Position numbers and translations under genes: made by a program. Positions 1-8,576 of a stretch of 64,000 nt of DNA are shown here, in pieces; the stretch's first letter is position 1; each line of letters starts with the position of its first letter. Below the pieces are notes generated by a model, which saw nothing but the letters and a program-made list of their open reading frames with translations, searched no databases and had not been told where the DNA came from. Origin of the DNA: Trebonia sp963811335 (lineage in GTDB: Bacteria; Actinomycetota; Actinomycetes; Streptosporangiales; Streptosporangiaceae); NCBI GenBank assembly GCA_963811335.1, contig CAWERB010000024.1:59329-123328 (forward strand). The letters are read 5' to 3'.

Positions 1-193
1 TCCCGGGCAGCAGGATGTCGATCGTCAGCAAGTCCGGCTTGACGTGCGGGAGCGCGGCTATCGCCTCTTCAGCGGTGGAGTACACAGCCACCACGCTTAT
101 GTCGCCGTCATACTCGAGCAGGTGCCGCAGGCCGAGCGCGTACGTGTGCGAGTCTTCGCAGATCAGCACCCTTGTTACCAGAGGTTCTGTCAC
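1..193 (-). CDS. cheB: CheB-type response regulator, N-terminal part (cut by window edge)
   Basis: Only the first 64 codons are in the window. They form the start of a receiver domain: the acidic pair in VLICEDS (residues 9-15) and the phospho-acceptor Asp at about residue 59 in LLTIDILLPG. The start is GTG at 193-191, overlapping the CheA stop as GTGA, the junction style of this whole operon. Position directly after a hybrid CheA and the TIDILLPG signature suggest CheB (MCP methylesterase) rather than CheY. The methylesterase domain that would prove this lies outside the window. Confidence 0.7.
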   Translation of the reverse strand, partial: MTEPLVTRVLICEDSHTYALGLRHLLEYDGDISVVAVYSTAEEAIAALPHVKPDLLTIDILLPG

Positions 194-2280
194 CGTCCGA
201 TGAGCCCTTCGACCGTGGAGAGCAGAGCCTGCTGACTAAAGCTGCGTTTCGTCATGTAAGCGTCGGCGCCCGCCTCGATCCCCCGGCGGCGCTCCTCTTC
301 CGATCCGTGCGAGGTCACGATGATGACCGGCAGCGCGGAGCGCGCCGGGTCGGCACGGATGGCCCGGACCAGCCCGATTCCGTCAAGCTCCGGCATCTCC
401 AGGTCGGTGACCACCAGCCCGACACCGGGATCGCGGCTGAGCACGGAAAGCGCGTCCCGTCCGTCACGTGCGGTGGCTACCGAGTAGCCGGCGGCCTCCA
501 GGATGCTGCGCTGGAGCTCGCGTACGGTGAAGGAATCCTCGACGACGAGAACCGTGGGGATCGCGGCGGCGGGTGCGTCGGCCGCCCGCGCCGCCTGGGC
601 GCCGCCGCGGCCGCGGGCGAGCAGCGCCGGGTCCACGAGCAGCGCGATCCGGTCGTCGGCGAGTATCGCGGCGCCGAGGTAACCGGTAACCGTGCCGAGC
701 AGCGGGCCAAGCGGCTTGACAATCACCTCCTCCTGCCCGATCAGCGCGTCACAGGCGACCGCTATCCGCCGGCCTCCGACCGCGATGATCAGCGCGGGCG
801 GGCGCGGGGCGAGCGGCGGCGCGTGCACCCCGAGCAGTTCGGCCACGTCGGCGACTGGAAGCGATCTTCCGCGCACGTTAAGCGATGGAAGGCCTTGTAT
901 CGTCGCGGTCTTCGTCACGAGGACACCTTCTTCCGCCGCGGCGAGCGGTACGCCGATCACCACGCCGGCGCGCTCGAACATCAGGACTTCGAGCAGCGCC
1001 ACCGCGAGCGGGAGCACCAGCGACACTTCCGTGCCCGCACCAGGCTCGCTGCGGATCTCGAAACGGCCGCCAAGACCGTGCGTGTAGGAACGCACGGCGT
1101 CCAGCCCGACACCGCGGCCGGCCAGCTTGCTCACCTCGCCCGCGGTGGAGTAGCCAGGCCGCGAGAGCAGGCCAGTCAGCCCGCCCTCCCGGCGCGCGAA
1201 CTCGAGCACCTCCGGCGAGACTCCCCTGCCGTCATCCGTGACGATGATCTCCACCAGGCTGCCCCGCGGGACCGCGCGCAGCGTGATTCGCCCAACGGGC
1301 GGCTTGTCGGCTAGCTCCCGCTCGGCGGGCGGTTCGATCCCGTGCGCCACCGCATTGCGCAGCAGGTGCAGGAGAGGATCAGAAAGGCTCTCGAGGATCG
1401 CCCGGTCAAGCTCGGTGTCGCCGCCGTCCACGGTGAACTCGACCCGCTTGCCTTCCGCCCGCGCGAGATCGCGGACGGCGCGGGGCATCGGCCCGGCGAT
1501 CATCTTGAGCGGCAGCGTCCGCATCTCGATCGCGGCGTCCTTCAGCTCATTCAGCGTGCGGACATCGGGCCGCAGGCCTGGTGGCGGCACGGTGCCCGTG
1601 CTGCGCACCGCGTGCGCGATCCGCCGCGCGTCCTGCATCGCCTCGCCAACGACGTCGAGCAGGTGATCGATCTTCGCCGCGGGGACCCGAACCGACAGGC
1701 CCTCGCTGCCCGGGCCACGCGGCATCCGCTCGCCCGCTGCCGGACCGCCGTCCGCACCCGGCGGCTGGCTAGCGTCCTGCCGCGTCTCCGGCGGGCTCGC
1801 CTCGGCGGGCGGTGGCTCGGGCTGCGGTGGCTCGGCGGGCGGTGGCTCGGGATGCGGTGGCTCGGCGGGCGGTGGCTCGGCGGGCGGGCTGACCTGGCCG
1901 CCCGCCAGGGCGCTCTCGCTCGCGGCCAGCTCACCGAGGACCGCGTCCACGGGGACCTGCTGGCCGCCGACCAGCTCGCGGATCACGCTGGTGACGCTCA
2001 GCAGCGAAGTCGCCAGCTCAGCGGGGAGCGACCCGCTGCGCCTGACGGCGGCGAGGACATCCTCGGCCGCGTGCGCGACTGTGCTCACGCCTTCGAAGCC
2101 GAACATCGCCGCCGACCCCTTGATCGTGTGGGCGTTGCGGAACAGTGACTCGATTACCTCCGGGCCGGCGCCGCCGGCCTCGCCCGCGAGCAGTGCCGCT
2201 TCCATCTCATCCAGCCGCTGCATCACCTCGTCGTGGAAGGTCTGGCGCAGCTCGGCATCGGCTTCCGGGTCGCCGCTCAT
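190..2280 (-). CDS. cheA: Hybrid chemotaxis-type histidine kinase CheA with C-terminal receiver
   Basis: Central kinase of the chemosensory array, about 696 aa and presumably cytoplasmic at the MCP/CheW complex. Domains in order: Hpt with phospho-acceptor H51 in NAHTIKGSA; a Pro/Glu-rich linker (about 140-175); a dimerisation/kinase core with N-box LLRNAVAHG, G1 DDGRGV and G2 GRGVGLDAV; a CheW-like regulatory domain after LVLPLAVALLEVL; and a receiver with VVTDLEMP as acceptor site. A fused receiver is typical of alternative-function or type-IV-pilus-like chemosensory systems rather than classical flagellar CheA. I chose ATG at 2280, which overlaps the CheW stop as ATGA; a longer in-frame start at 2298 is less likely. 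A CheY/CheB-binding P2 domain is not evident; the Pro-rich linker occupies its place. Confidence 0.93.
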   Translation of the reverse strand: MSGDPEADAELRQTFHDEVMQRLDEMEAALLAGEAGGAGPEVIESLFRNAHTIKGSAAMFGFEGVSTVAHAAEDVLAAVRRSGSLPAELATSLLSVTSVIRELVGGQQVPVDAVLGELAASESALAGGQVSPPAEPPPAEPPHPEPPPAEPPQPEPPPAEASPPETRQDASQPPGADGGPAAGERMPRGPGSEGLSVRVPAAKIDHLLDVVGEAMQDARRIAHAVRSTGTVPPPGLRPDVRTLNELKDAAIEMRTLPLKMIAGPMPRAVRDLARAEGKRVEFTVDGGDTELDRAILESLSDPLLHLLRNAVAHGIEPPAERELADKPPVGRITLRAVPRGSLVEIIVTDDGRGVSPEVLEFARREGGLTGLLSRPGYSTAGEVSKLAGRGVGLDAVRSYTHGLGGRFEIRSEPGAGTEVSLVLPLAVALLEVLMFERAGVVIGVPLAAAEEGVLVTKTATIQGLPSLNVRGRSLPVADVAELLGVHAPPLAPRPPALIIAVGGRRIAVACDALIGQEEVIVKPLGPLLGTVTGYLGAAILADDRIALLVDPALLARGRGGAQAARAADAPAAAIPTVLVVEDSFTVRELQRSILEAAGYSVATARDGRDALSVLSRDPGVGLVVTDLEMPELDGIGLVRAIRADPARSALPVIIVTSHGSEEERRRGIEAGADAYMTKRSFSQQALLSTVEGLIGR
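1801..1890. repeat. Three 30-bp tandem repeats encoding the CheA Pro/Glu linker
   Basis: Units 1801-1830 and 1831-1860 differ at one base, and 1861-1890 is a diverged third copy. The period is a multiple of three, so copy-number change keeps frame and alters only the length of the flexible linker between Hpt and kinase core. Confidence 0.85.
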
Positions 2281-2705
2281 GACTGACCCCTCAGCCATTC
2301 GAATATCGCGGCCACGTCGATCACCCCGATCAGCTCGCCGTCGTGCAGCATGGTGCCAACCAGGAATTCCGATTCCGTCTCTTCGGCCGGATCTGGCAGC
2401 TCGCCAACGTCGACTACCTGATCGACCGCGAAGCCCGCCCTGATTCCCGACGCCTCGGTGACCAGGAGCGGCGCTGCCGTCCCCGGCCTTGGCGTGCCCC
2501 TCCGCTCAGCGAGACCGGCGGTGCCGAGGACCTGCGCCAGCCCGATGACCGGGAGAATCTGGCCGTGCAGGCTCCTGATGCCGAGTATCTCGCCGCGGGC
2601 GCCCGGCACGATGGTCGGCTGGCCAAGGTCGACGATCTCAACGACGTTCATGACCGGGATGGCGTACATCTCTCCGGCGGTCGTGATGCGGGTGTAGGTG
2701 TTCAT
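2277..2705 (-). CDS. cheW: CheW-like coupling protein
   Basis: 142-aa single CheW domain that would bridge the MCP tips and the CheA regulatory domain. Recognisable features are YAIPVMNVVEIVD near the N-terminus, the GEILGIRSLHGQILPVIGL strand-turn typical of CheW, and FAVDQVVDV later. The start ATG at 2705 overlaps the MCP1 stop (ATGA). An upstream in-frame start at 2783 only adds MCP shadow sequence. The stop overlaps the CheA start, so translation is probably coupled on both sides. Confidence 0.9.
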   Translation of the reverse strand: MNTYTRITTAGEMYAIPVMNVVEIVDLGQPTIVPGARGEILGIRSLHGQILPVIGLAQVLGTAGLAERRGTPRPGTAAPLLVTEASGIRAGFAVDQVVDVGELPDPAEETESEFLVGTMLHDGELIGVIDVAAIFEWLRGQS

Positions 2706-3521
2706 GGGCGGGTTTCCGTGGTCTGGAGGGCGGTTTCGATTTCGGTGACGAGTTGTTCCAGGCGCTGGGCGGTGGCGGCCCACTGGGCTTGCTCGCTGGC
2801 GAGGTGGTCGGCGGCGTCGCGGATCTGCCGGGCGGCTGCGTCAACCTGGTCGGCGGCGGATTTCTGCTGCTGGGTGACGAGGATGGACTCCTCCAGGACG
2901 GCGGCGGTGGAGCTCATCAGGTCCCCGATGTCGCGGGCCTGGCTGATGGCCTGCTCGGTGGCCATGATGGTGGCGTTGGTCTCGTCCTGGACGCCGGCGA
3001 TGATCTCACCGATGGAGCCGGTGGAGCGGACCGAGCGCTCGGCGAGGTTGCGGACCTCCGTGGCGACCACGGCGAACCCCTTGCCCGCCTCCCCGGCCCG
3101 GGCCGCCTCGATGGCGGCGTTGAGTGCGAGCAGGTTGGTCTGGCCGGAGATGTCGTTGATCAGCTGGAGGATCTCGCCGATCTTCTGGGTCCGCTCGCCG
3201 AGTGACAGCGCCCGGTCGGCGATGGCCTGGACCTTGTCTTGCATGTCGCGCATGGTGTCGGCGGTGTGCTCGGCGTTCTGGGAGACGGTGCGGACGGTGT
3301 CGGCGATGGTGCCGGCGGTAGTCGCCAGCTCCTGGATGGTGGCCGATGTCTCGGTGACGGCGGCGGACTGCTGGCCGGTGGCCGCGGCGGCGCTGGCGGC
3401 GGCGGTGCGCAGCTCGTCGGACACCCCGCCGAGTACCGCCGACGCCGACCGCAGCCGGGCCAGCAGCTCATCACGGTCACCCAGCCGGCCAAGCGCCCCG
3501 GACAGCTCCGCCTCCCGCCGG
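2702..3521. repeat. 820-bp direct repeat, copy A (MCP1 signalling domain)
   Basis: Apparently base-identical to 4193-5012 (offset 1491): all frames translate identically, and the copies diverge exactly at 2701/4192 and 3522/5013. It encodes the cytoplasmic MCP signalling domain. Such identity between paralogues whose sensor domains are unrelated implies very recent duplication or ongoing gene conversion. Confidence 0.9.
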
Positions 3522-4196
3522 TAAGACCGCCGCAGCAACCGCACCGAATACGAGCCGAACCCCGCTGCGGCAGCGAGCCCGAGCACGACGACGATGATCG
3601 CGACGATTAGGGCCTCGTCGGCGGCCGAGCGGGCGGCGGCCTGCGCTTGATCGCCGCGGGTATCTTGCAGCGTGCTCAGCGTGTTCAGCCACCTGGTCAC
3701 TGGACTGGCCGCGGCGGTGAGCGCCCCGGTCGCGGCGGCCTCGCGGGCCGCGGTAGTGCCGGCCGCGCCGCTAACCCGCTGGAAGGTGGCGTGGTAGACC
3801 GTGTCGGCCCGCTCGGCGGCCGTGCGGGCGGCCTCCTCTGCCGGGCTGTCGGTCACCACCTGCCCAATTCGCCGGTTGAAGGCGGCGTGCTGGGCGTTCG
3901 CGTGTCGCGAGTACCGCACCGGACGGGGCGTAGATGTGCTGGCGACTGGCCAGCCGCTCGCTATAGAAGGATTCGACCACGAGTGACGTGGCCACGGCGT
4001 CGGTCCGCGCGTCGAGCGCGACCCGGTAGCGGCTGGTGGCCTCCTGGTAGCGCCATACCCCGATGCTCCCGGTCAGGGCGGCGACTGTCACTACGGCGAG
4101 GCTGACCCATATCATCCGGCGCGACGTCGTGGGGGCAGCCGCACGCGGCCGTGCGGGCCCGCCGCTGCCGGTGCCGGCGGGTGCGTGGCCGGTCAT
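2702..4196 (-). CDS. Methyl-accepting chemotaxis protein (MCP1), frameshifted
   Basis: Transmembrane chemoreceptor. The N-terminal part, from ATG 4196 (overlapping the MCP2 stop), has a TM segment (MIWVSLAVVTVAALTGSIGV) and a short extracytoplasmic four-helix-like region. The C-terminal part has a second TM (VAIIVVVLGLAAAAGFGSY) and the MCP signalling hairpin with tip QTNLLALNAAIEAARAGE. The halves lie in different frames. The switch is near 3915-3930, and removing one base from the G4 run at 3925-3928 (minus-strand CCCC) restores one reading frame of about 498 codons. The C-terminal 820 bp appear identical to MCP2. No HAMP domain is obvious. It could be a sequencing error or a genuine inactivation of the sensor. 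Confidence 0.8.
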
Positions 4197-5012
4197 GGGC
4201 GGGTTTCCGTGGTCTGGAGGGCGGTTTCGATTTCGGTGACGAGTTGTTCCAGGCGCTGGGCGGTGGCGGCCCACTGGGCTTGCTCGCTGGCGAGGTGGTC
4301 GGCGGCGTCGCGGATCTGCCGGGCGGCTGCGTCAACCTGGTCGGCGGCGGATTTCTGCTGCTGGGTGACGAGGATGGACTCCTCCAGGACGGCGGCGGTG
4401 GAGCTCATCAGGTCCCCGATGTCGCGGGCCTGGCTGATGGCCTGCTCGGTGGCCATGATGGTGGCGTTGGTCTCGTCCTGGACGCCGGCGATGATCTCAC
4501 CGATGGAGCCGGTGGAGCGGACCGAGCGCTCGGCGAGGTTGCGGACCTCCGTGGCGACCACGGCGAACCCCTTGCCCGCCTCCCCGGCCCGGGCCGCCTC
4601 GATGGCGGCGTTGAGTGCGAGCAGGTTGGTCTGGCCGGAGATGTCGTTGATCAGCTGGAGGATCTCGCCGATCTTCTGGGTCCGCTCGCCGAGTGACAGC
4701 GCCCGGTCGGCGATGGCCTGGACCTTGTCTTGCATGTCGCGCATGGTGTCGGCGGTGTGCTCGGCGTTCTGGGAGACGGTGCGGACGGTGTCGGCGATGG
4801 TGCCGGCGGTAGTCGCCAGCTCCTGGATGGTGGCCGATGTCTCGGTGACGGCGGCGGACTGCTGGCCGGTGGCCGCGGCGGCGCTGGCGGCGGCGGTGCG
4901 CAGCTCGTCGGACACCCCGCCGAGTACCGCCGACGCCGACCGCAGCCGGGCCAGCAGCTCATCACGGTCACCCAGCCGGCCAAGCGCCCCGGACAGCTCC
5001 GCCTCCCGCCGG
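4193..5012. repeat. 820-bp direct repeat, copy B (MCP2 signalling domain)
   Basis: Partner of 2702-3521. Both copies end with the same stop/start overlap, so recombination between them would delete exactly one receptor while leaving the downstream cheW coupling intact. Confidence 0.9.
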
Positions 5013-5710
5013 GAAGACCGGCGCAGCAACCGCACCGCGTAAACACCGAACCCGGTAACCGCACCAACCGCTAGCACGGCGGCGATGATCCCGACCCAAG
5101 TCGCCAGTTGCGCGGCTGAGCCGGCGGCGGCACTCGACGTGGCCGCCTGAGCGTTCTCCGAGTCGGCTAGGGCGGTCAGCGGGACGGTGACCGGGGGAGC
5201 TTTATCGTCCAGGGTTCCGATGGAAATGAACCGTTGCGCCGGGCTGGCGGTGCGGGGGGGAACGTTTGACTGGAAGTACGCGTAGTAGTTCGCGTGCGCG
5301 GCCACGGCGGCCGACAGCCTCGCCTTGTCCGTGGCGTTCGTCGGCTGGAGCGCGCCGGCGACGTCGCGGAATCGCGTGTCCAGGGCCTGCGCGGCGGCGA
5401 GCATGGCCGGCATCTGCCGGGCGAAGTAGCGGAACATGACGATGCGCTGCTCGCCGAATACGGCGGTCAGTTGCCGCGCGTATTGCGCGTTGAGCGACGC
5501 CCGGCCGGCATCGTGCCCTTGCGAGACAGCCGCCTGGAACAGGGTGGTCGTCACGACCATCGCGGTCGTGATAACCACGACGATCACGGCGCTGACGACG
5601 GTTATCTGCCTTACCGGAGAGCTAAAGCGCGCTCGTGGCGTGACCGCAGGACCCCGTTCCTCATCCGTCCCGCGCTGCTGCGCGTACCCGCGACCATCCC
5701 GCGAAATCAT
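4193..5710 (-). CDS. Methyl-accepting chemotaxis protein (MCP2)
   Basis: 505-aa intact chemoreceptor. TM1 lies at about residues 31-55 (ITVVSAVIVVVITTAMVV). An extracytoplasmic sensor of about 150 residues follows, then TM2 (WVGIIAAVLAVGAVTGFGVY), then the signalling domain with hairpin tip QTNLLALNAAIEAARAGE and coiled-coil arms. A canonical HAMP is not evident. The ligand cannot be inferred. ATG 5710 overlaps the glycosyltransferase stop as ATGA, and a longer in-frame start at 5749 is less likely. The pairing of a four-helix-type sensor with a polysaccharide synthase upstream suggests surface or envelope sensing coupled to glycan output; that is inference. Confidence 0.92.
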   Translation of the reverse strand: MISRDGRGYAQQRGTDEERGPAVTPRARFSSPVRQITVVSAVIVVVITTAMVVTTTLFQAAVSQGHDAGRASLNAQYARQLTAVFGEQRIVMFRYFARQMPAMLAAAQALDTRFRDVAGALQPTNATDKARLSAAVAAHANYYAYFQSNVPPRTASPAQRFISIGTLDDKAPPVTVPLTALADSENAQAATSSAAAGSAAQLATWVGIIAAVLAVGAVTGFGVYAVRLLRRSSRREAELSGALGRLGDRDELLARLRSASAVLGGVSDELRTAAASAAAATGQQSAAVTETSATIQELATTAGTIADTVRTVSQNAEHTADTMRDMQDKVQAIADRALSLGERTQKIGEILQLINDISGQTNLLALNAAIEAARAGEAGKGFAVVATEVRNLAERSVRSTGSIGEIIAGVQDETNATIMATEQAISQARDIGDLMSSTAAVLEESILVTQQQKSAADQVDAAARQIRDAADHLASEQAQWAATAQRLEQLVTEIETALQTTETRP

Positions 5711-7095
5711 GGCGGCGGCGCGAAGCCCTTGCGGTCCATCGCACCCCATTCGGCCTTGCGGATCAGTTGCCAGACCCCCTCAAGGCGCCACACGTGCTGC
5801 AACTGCCGGTACCCGAAGTTCTCGGCGACCGCGTAGAAAAGCACGCGGCGCAGGTCGTCCCAGCCAGGGAACTCGTTGGCGCCCGCCTCCTCGATCGCGA
5901 TCGCGCCTAGCGTCAGGATCAGCCCGTACAGCACCGCCAGGGCGAGGAACAGCAGGAACGTCCCGATCGCCAGCGCGCCGAGGATCACCGCCACGATCGT
6001 GACCACGTAGCCCGCGAGCTCGACAACCGGACCGAAAACCTCGAACAGCAGGGTGGACGGGAGCGACAGCAACCCGGTTGCCCGGTAGCGCGGGTTCATG
6101 ATCATCCGGCGGTGGATTAGCAGCATTTCCACGCATCCCCGGTACCAGCGCCGCCGCTGGCTGCGCAGGAACCTAGCGGTTTCCGGAACCTCGGTCCAGC
6201 ACACCGGGTCCGCGATGTAGACAATCCGGTAAGGTCGCCCGGCGTCCCGGCAGGTGCGGTGCAGCCGCGTCACGAGTTCCCCGTCCTCACCGATCGTATC
6301 GGTGCGGTAGCCGCCCGCGGCGATCACCGCCGCGCGCTTGAACACGCCGAACGCGCCGGAGATGATCAGCAGCCCGTTCAGCGCGCTCCAGCCGGTGCGC
6401 GCGCCGAAGAACGCCCGTGCGTACTCGACAACCTGGAACATCGCCAGCCCCGGCCGTGGCAGGCGGGCCAGCACCACCCGGCCGTGCTCGATTCGGCAGC
6501 CGTTGGCGACACGCACAAGCCCGCCGGTGGCCACCGTCCGGTAGGGATCTTCGATGAACGGCAGGGCCGTCTTCGCCAGCGCGTCCTGCTTCAGGATCGA
6601 GTCGGCGTCGACCGAGCAGAACAGCGGGTATGAGGCGAAGTTGATCCCGGCGTTGAGGCTGTCCGCCTTGCCGCCGTTCTCCTTGTCAACTACCAGCAGG
6701 CGAAGCTGGCTGCGCGGCGCGTACACGGCATGCACCGGCTTGCACGACAGGTAGGGCGGCATCGGCCGCAGTACCTTGCGCAAGCCGAAGCCGTCGACCA
6801 GCTGCTGGACCGTGTCATCGGTGGAACCATCGTTGATCACGATGACCTCCAGCTGCGGATAGTCCAGCGCGACCAGCGACCGCACGCTGTCCGCGACTAC
6901 CTTCGCCTCGTTGTACGCCGGCATGAGGATGGAGATCCGCGGCGCCAGCGGCGATCGCAGCATTCGGCGCAAGTGGCCCGCGTTGGCGCCAGCGGTGTAC
7001 CGGTACAACTCCACCGCCGCCATGACGAGCACAAAGGAATGCACGGCCACGAACGCGACGAAGAATACTGAGATGAACCACACGTAGCCCGTCAC
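5707..7095 (-). CDS. Processive family 2 glycosyltransferase (membrane)
   Basis: 462 aa. One N-terminal TM helix, a cytoplasmic GT-A domain with INDGSTDDT (nucleotide binding), VDADS (DxD-type metal site), GEDGELVTRL (general base region) and QRRRWYRG (QxxRW), then three or so C-terminal TM helices. This arrangement is that of processive beta-glycan synthases such as hyaluronan- or poly-GlcNAc-type enzymes; substrate and product are unknown. The start GTG 7095 overlaps the HEAT-protein stop (GTGA). Its location inside a che operon suggests that synthesis or export of the glycan is the controlled output of the chemosensory pathway. Confidence 0.88.
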   Translation of the reverse strand: MTGYVWFISVFFVAFVAVHSFVLVMAAVELYRYTAGANAGHLRRMLRSPLAPRISILMPAYNEAKVVADSVRSLVALDYPQLEVIVINDGSTDDTVQQLVDGFGLRKVLRPMPPYLSCKPVHAVYAPRSQLRLLVVDKENGGKADSLNAGINFASYPLFCSVDADSILKQDALAKTALPFIEDPYRTVATGGLVRVANGCRIEHGRVVLARLPRPGLAMFQVVEYARAFFGARTGWSALNGLLIISGAFGVFKRAAVIAAGGYRTDTIGEDGELVTRLHRTCRDAGRPYRIVYIADPVCWTEVPETARFLRSQRRRWYRGCVEMLLIHRRMIMNPRYRATGLLSLPSTLLFEVFGPVVELAGYVVTIVAVILGALAIGTFLLFLALAVLYGLILTLGAIAIEEAGANEFPGWDDLRRVLFYAVAENFGYRQLQHVWRLEGVWQLIRKAEWGAMDRKGFAPPP

Positions 7096-8129
7096 GGTTG
7101 GAGCGCCGCCTCAGAGAGCATCCTGACCTGCGCGTCCTCCGACTTCGCCGCTCCGCGCAGCGCCGCGATACCGGGCTCGCCGAGCGCGGCGAGCGCACTG
7201 GCGGCCGCGGCGCGCACGGGCCAGCCGGGCATCCGCAGTTGCGCCTCGAGCACGGGAACCGCCCGCAGGGCCCCGATCGACCCAAGCGCCTGCACCGCGG
7301 TCGCGCGGACCGCTGGCGCGCGACTGGTATCCGCCGCCAGGCCGACGAGCTCATCGACCGCTCCGACATCGCCGATGAGCCCAAGTCCGTGTGCCGCGCC
7401 TGCCGCCACTTCGTCGGCGCAGTCGTCGCCCCGGTCGGCCAGGCCTGCCCGCAGGCTTGACAGGTGCTGCGACAGCCGCAGTTCCGACACGACAGTGATC
7501 GCCGTCAGCCGCACCTCGGGCGCCACGTCGGGGGCGAGCAACGGCGCGAGGGCGGCCGGCTGCTTCGCGCCCAGGGCCAGCATGGCGAGTGCGGTCGCGC
7601 CAGGGGCGACCGCGGCGTCCCGGACTATGGTGGCGACGACGGCGGGCACGACGTCTTCCCCGCCTATTTCCGCGAGCACGTAGGCACAGGTGGCGCGTAC
7701 CTGCGCGTCCCGGTCGCCCAGGGCCGAGGTGAGAGCGCCCACGGCGGCCCGGCTTTCGATCGTGGCCAGTGTATCGGCCGCCCGCCGCCGGGAAACCCGG
7801 CGGCGGGCGGAGAGCCCGCGGACCGCCTCGGAGACAAAGCCAAGCTCCTCCAGCAGGCCCACCAGCCGGGCCCGTTCCGCACCGCGCAAGTCAGCGATCG
7901 CCTCGGTCGCCACGTCAAGCAGCACCGCGCGCTCCTGGATCGCGATCGCCGACGGCACGGCAGCCACGTCCGCCAGGTACTCGGCGATCAGTGCCTCGGC
8001 GCCCGGTCGAAGCCTCAGCTGCCGTCGCTGGCGGCGGACCAGCACCACCCGGATGACAACGATGGTCACATTGAGCAGCACCACCATTGCCGCCAAGGCA
8101 AGTACTACGGTCCGGAGCGCGGTGCTCAT
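7092..8129 (-). CDS. HEAT-repeat protein with N-terminal membrane anchor
   Basis: 345 aa. An N-terminal TM helix (VVLALAAMVVLLNVTIVVI) precedes a basic stretch and then repeated helical pairs of the HEAT/PBS-lyase type. These include ESRAAVGALTSALGDRDAQV, RATAVQALGSIGALRAVPV and WPVRAAAASALAALGEPGIA. Such solenoids are protein-protein scaffolds. ATG 8129 overlaps the receiver-protein stop, and its stop overlaps the glycosyltransferase start. It may link the single-domain receiver to the synthase at the membrane; no catalytic motif is seen. Confidence 0.85.
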   Translation of the reverse strand: MSTALRTVVLALAAMVVLLNVTIVVIRVVLVRRQRRQLRLRPGAEALIAEYLADVAAVPSAIAIQERAVLLDVATEAIADLRGAERARLVGLLEELGFVSEAVRGLSARRRVSRRRAADTLATIESRAAVGALTSALGDRDAQVRATCAYVLAEIGGEDVVPAVVATIVRDAAVAPGATALAMLALGAKQPAALAPLLAPDVAPEVRLTAITVVSELRLSQHLSSLRAGLADRGDDCADEVAAGAAHGLGLIGDVGAVDELVGLAADTSRAPAVRATAVQALGSIGALRAVPVLEAQLRMPGWPVRAAAASALAALGEPGIAALRGAAKSEDAQVRMLSEAALQP

Positions 8130-8497
8130 CGCGTGGATCGCACCAGTGCGCGCTTGACCCGGGCGGAGAGCTCGTGCGGGCTGAACGGCTTGGGCATGTA
8201 ATCTTCCACCCCGAGAGACAGTCCGCCGAGCACGTCCTCCTCGCTCGTCCGCTCGGTGAGCATCACGATCGGTATCCCGCTGGTCCGCCGATCATCGCGC
8301 AATGCGCGGATAACCTCGAATCCGTCGAGCTTGGGCATCACCTTGTCAAGTACGAGCAGGTCTGGGACCCCCTCGCGAGCAAGTCGCAGTGCCTCCTCGC
8401 CGTCGGCCGCCTCGATCACCTCGTACCCGTCCGCCTTGAGCCGGGCCGTCACCAGCCGCCGGATCGTGGATGAGTCTTCTGCGACAAGCACCCTCAC
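8126..8497 (-). CDS. Single-domain response regulator (CheY/PleD-type receiver)
   Basis: 123-aa receiver only: acidic residues in VAEDSS, phospho-acceptor D51 in LVLDKVMP, Thr in VMLTERT and Lys in YMPKPFS. I place the start at GTG 8497 because GGAGG lies six bases upstream; an ATG further upstream (8542) has no ribosome site. It is the first gene of the chemosensory operon and the best candidate for the diffusible CheY-like output that would act on the HEAT/GT2 pair encoded next. Confidence 0.88.
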   Translation of the reverse strand: MRVLVAEDSSTIRRLVTARLKADGYEVIEAADGEEALRLAREGVPDLLVLDKVMPKLDGFEVIRALRDDRRTSGIPIVMLTERTSEEDVLGGLSLGVEDYMPKPFSPHELSARVKRALVRSTR

Positions 8498-8576
8498 GAT
8501 CGCCTCCGAACTCAGGACCAAATGTCGCCACACGGGCATCATTGCTCTCAGTGGTACCCCTGATGACAGAACGCAA

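Noticed and set aside
660..690. GTAACCGGTAAC-like palindrome resembling the 103-bp element ends
   Set aside because: Lies inside cheA coding sequence, lacks TTTACC ends and the rest of the element; chance restriction-site-like palindrome.
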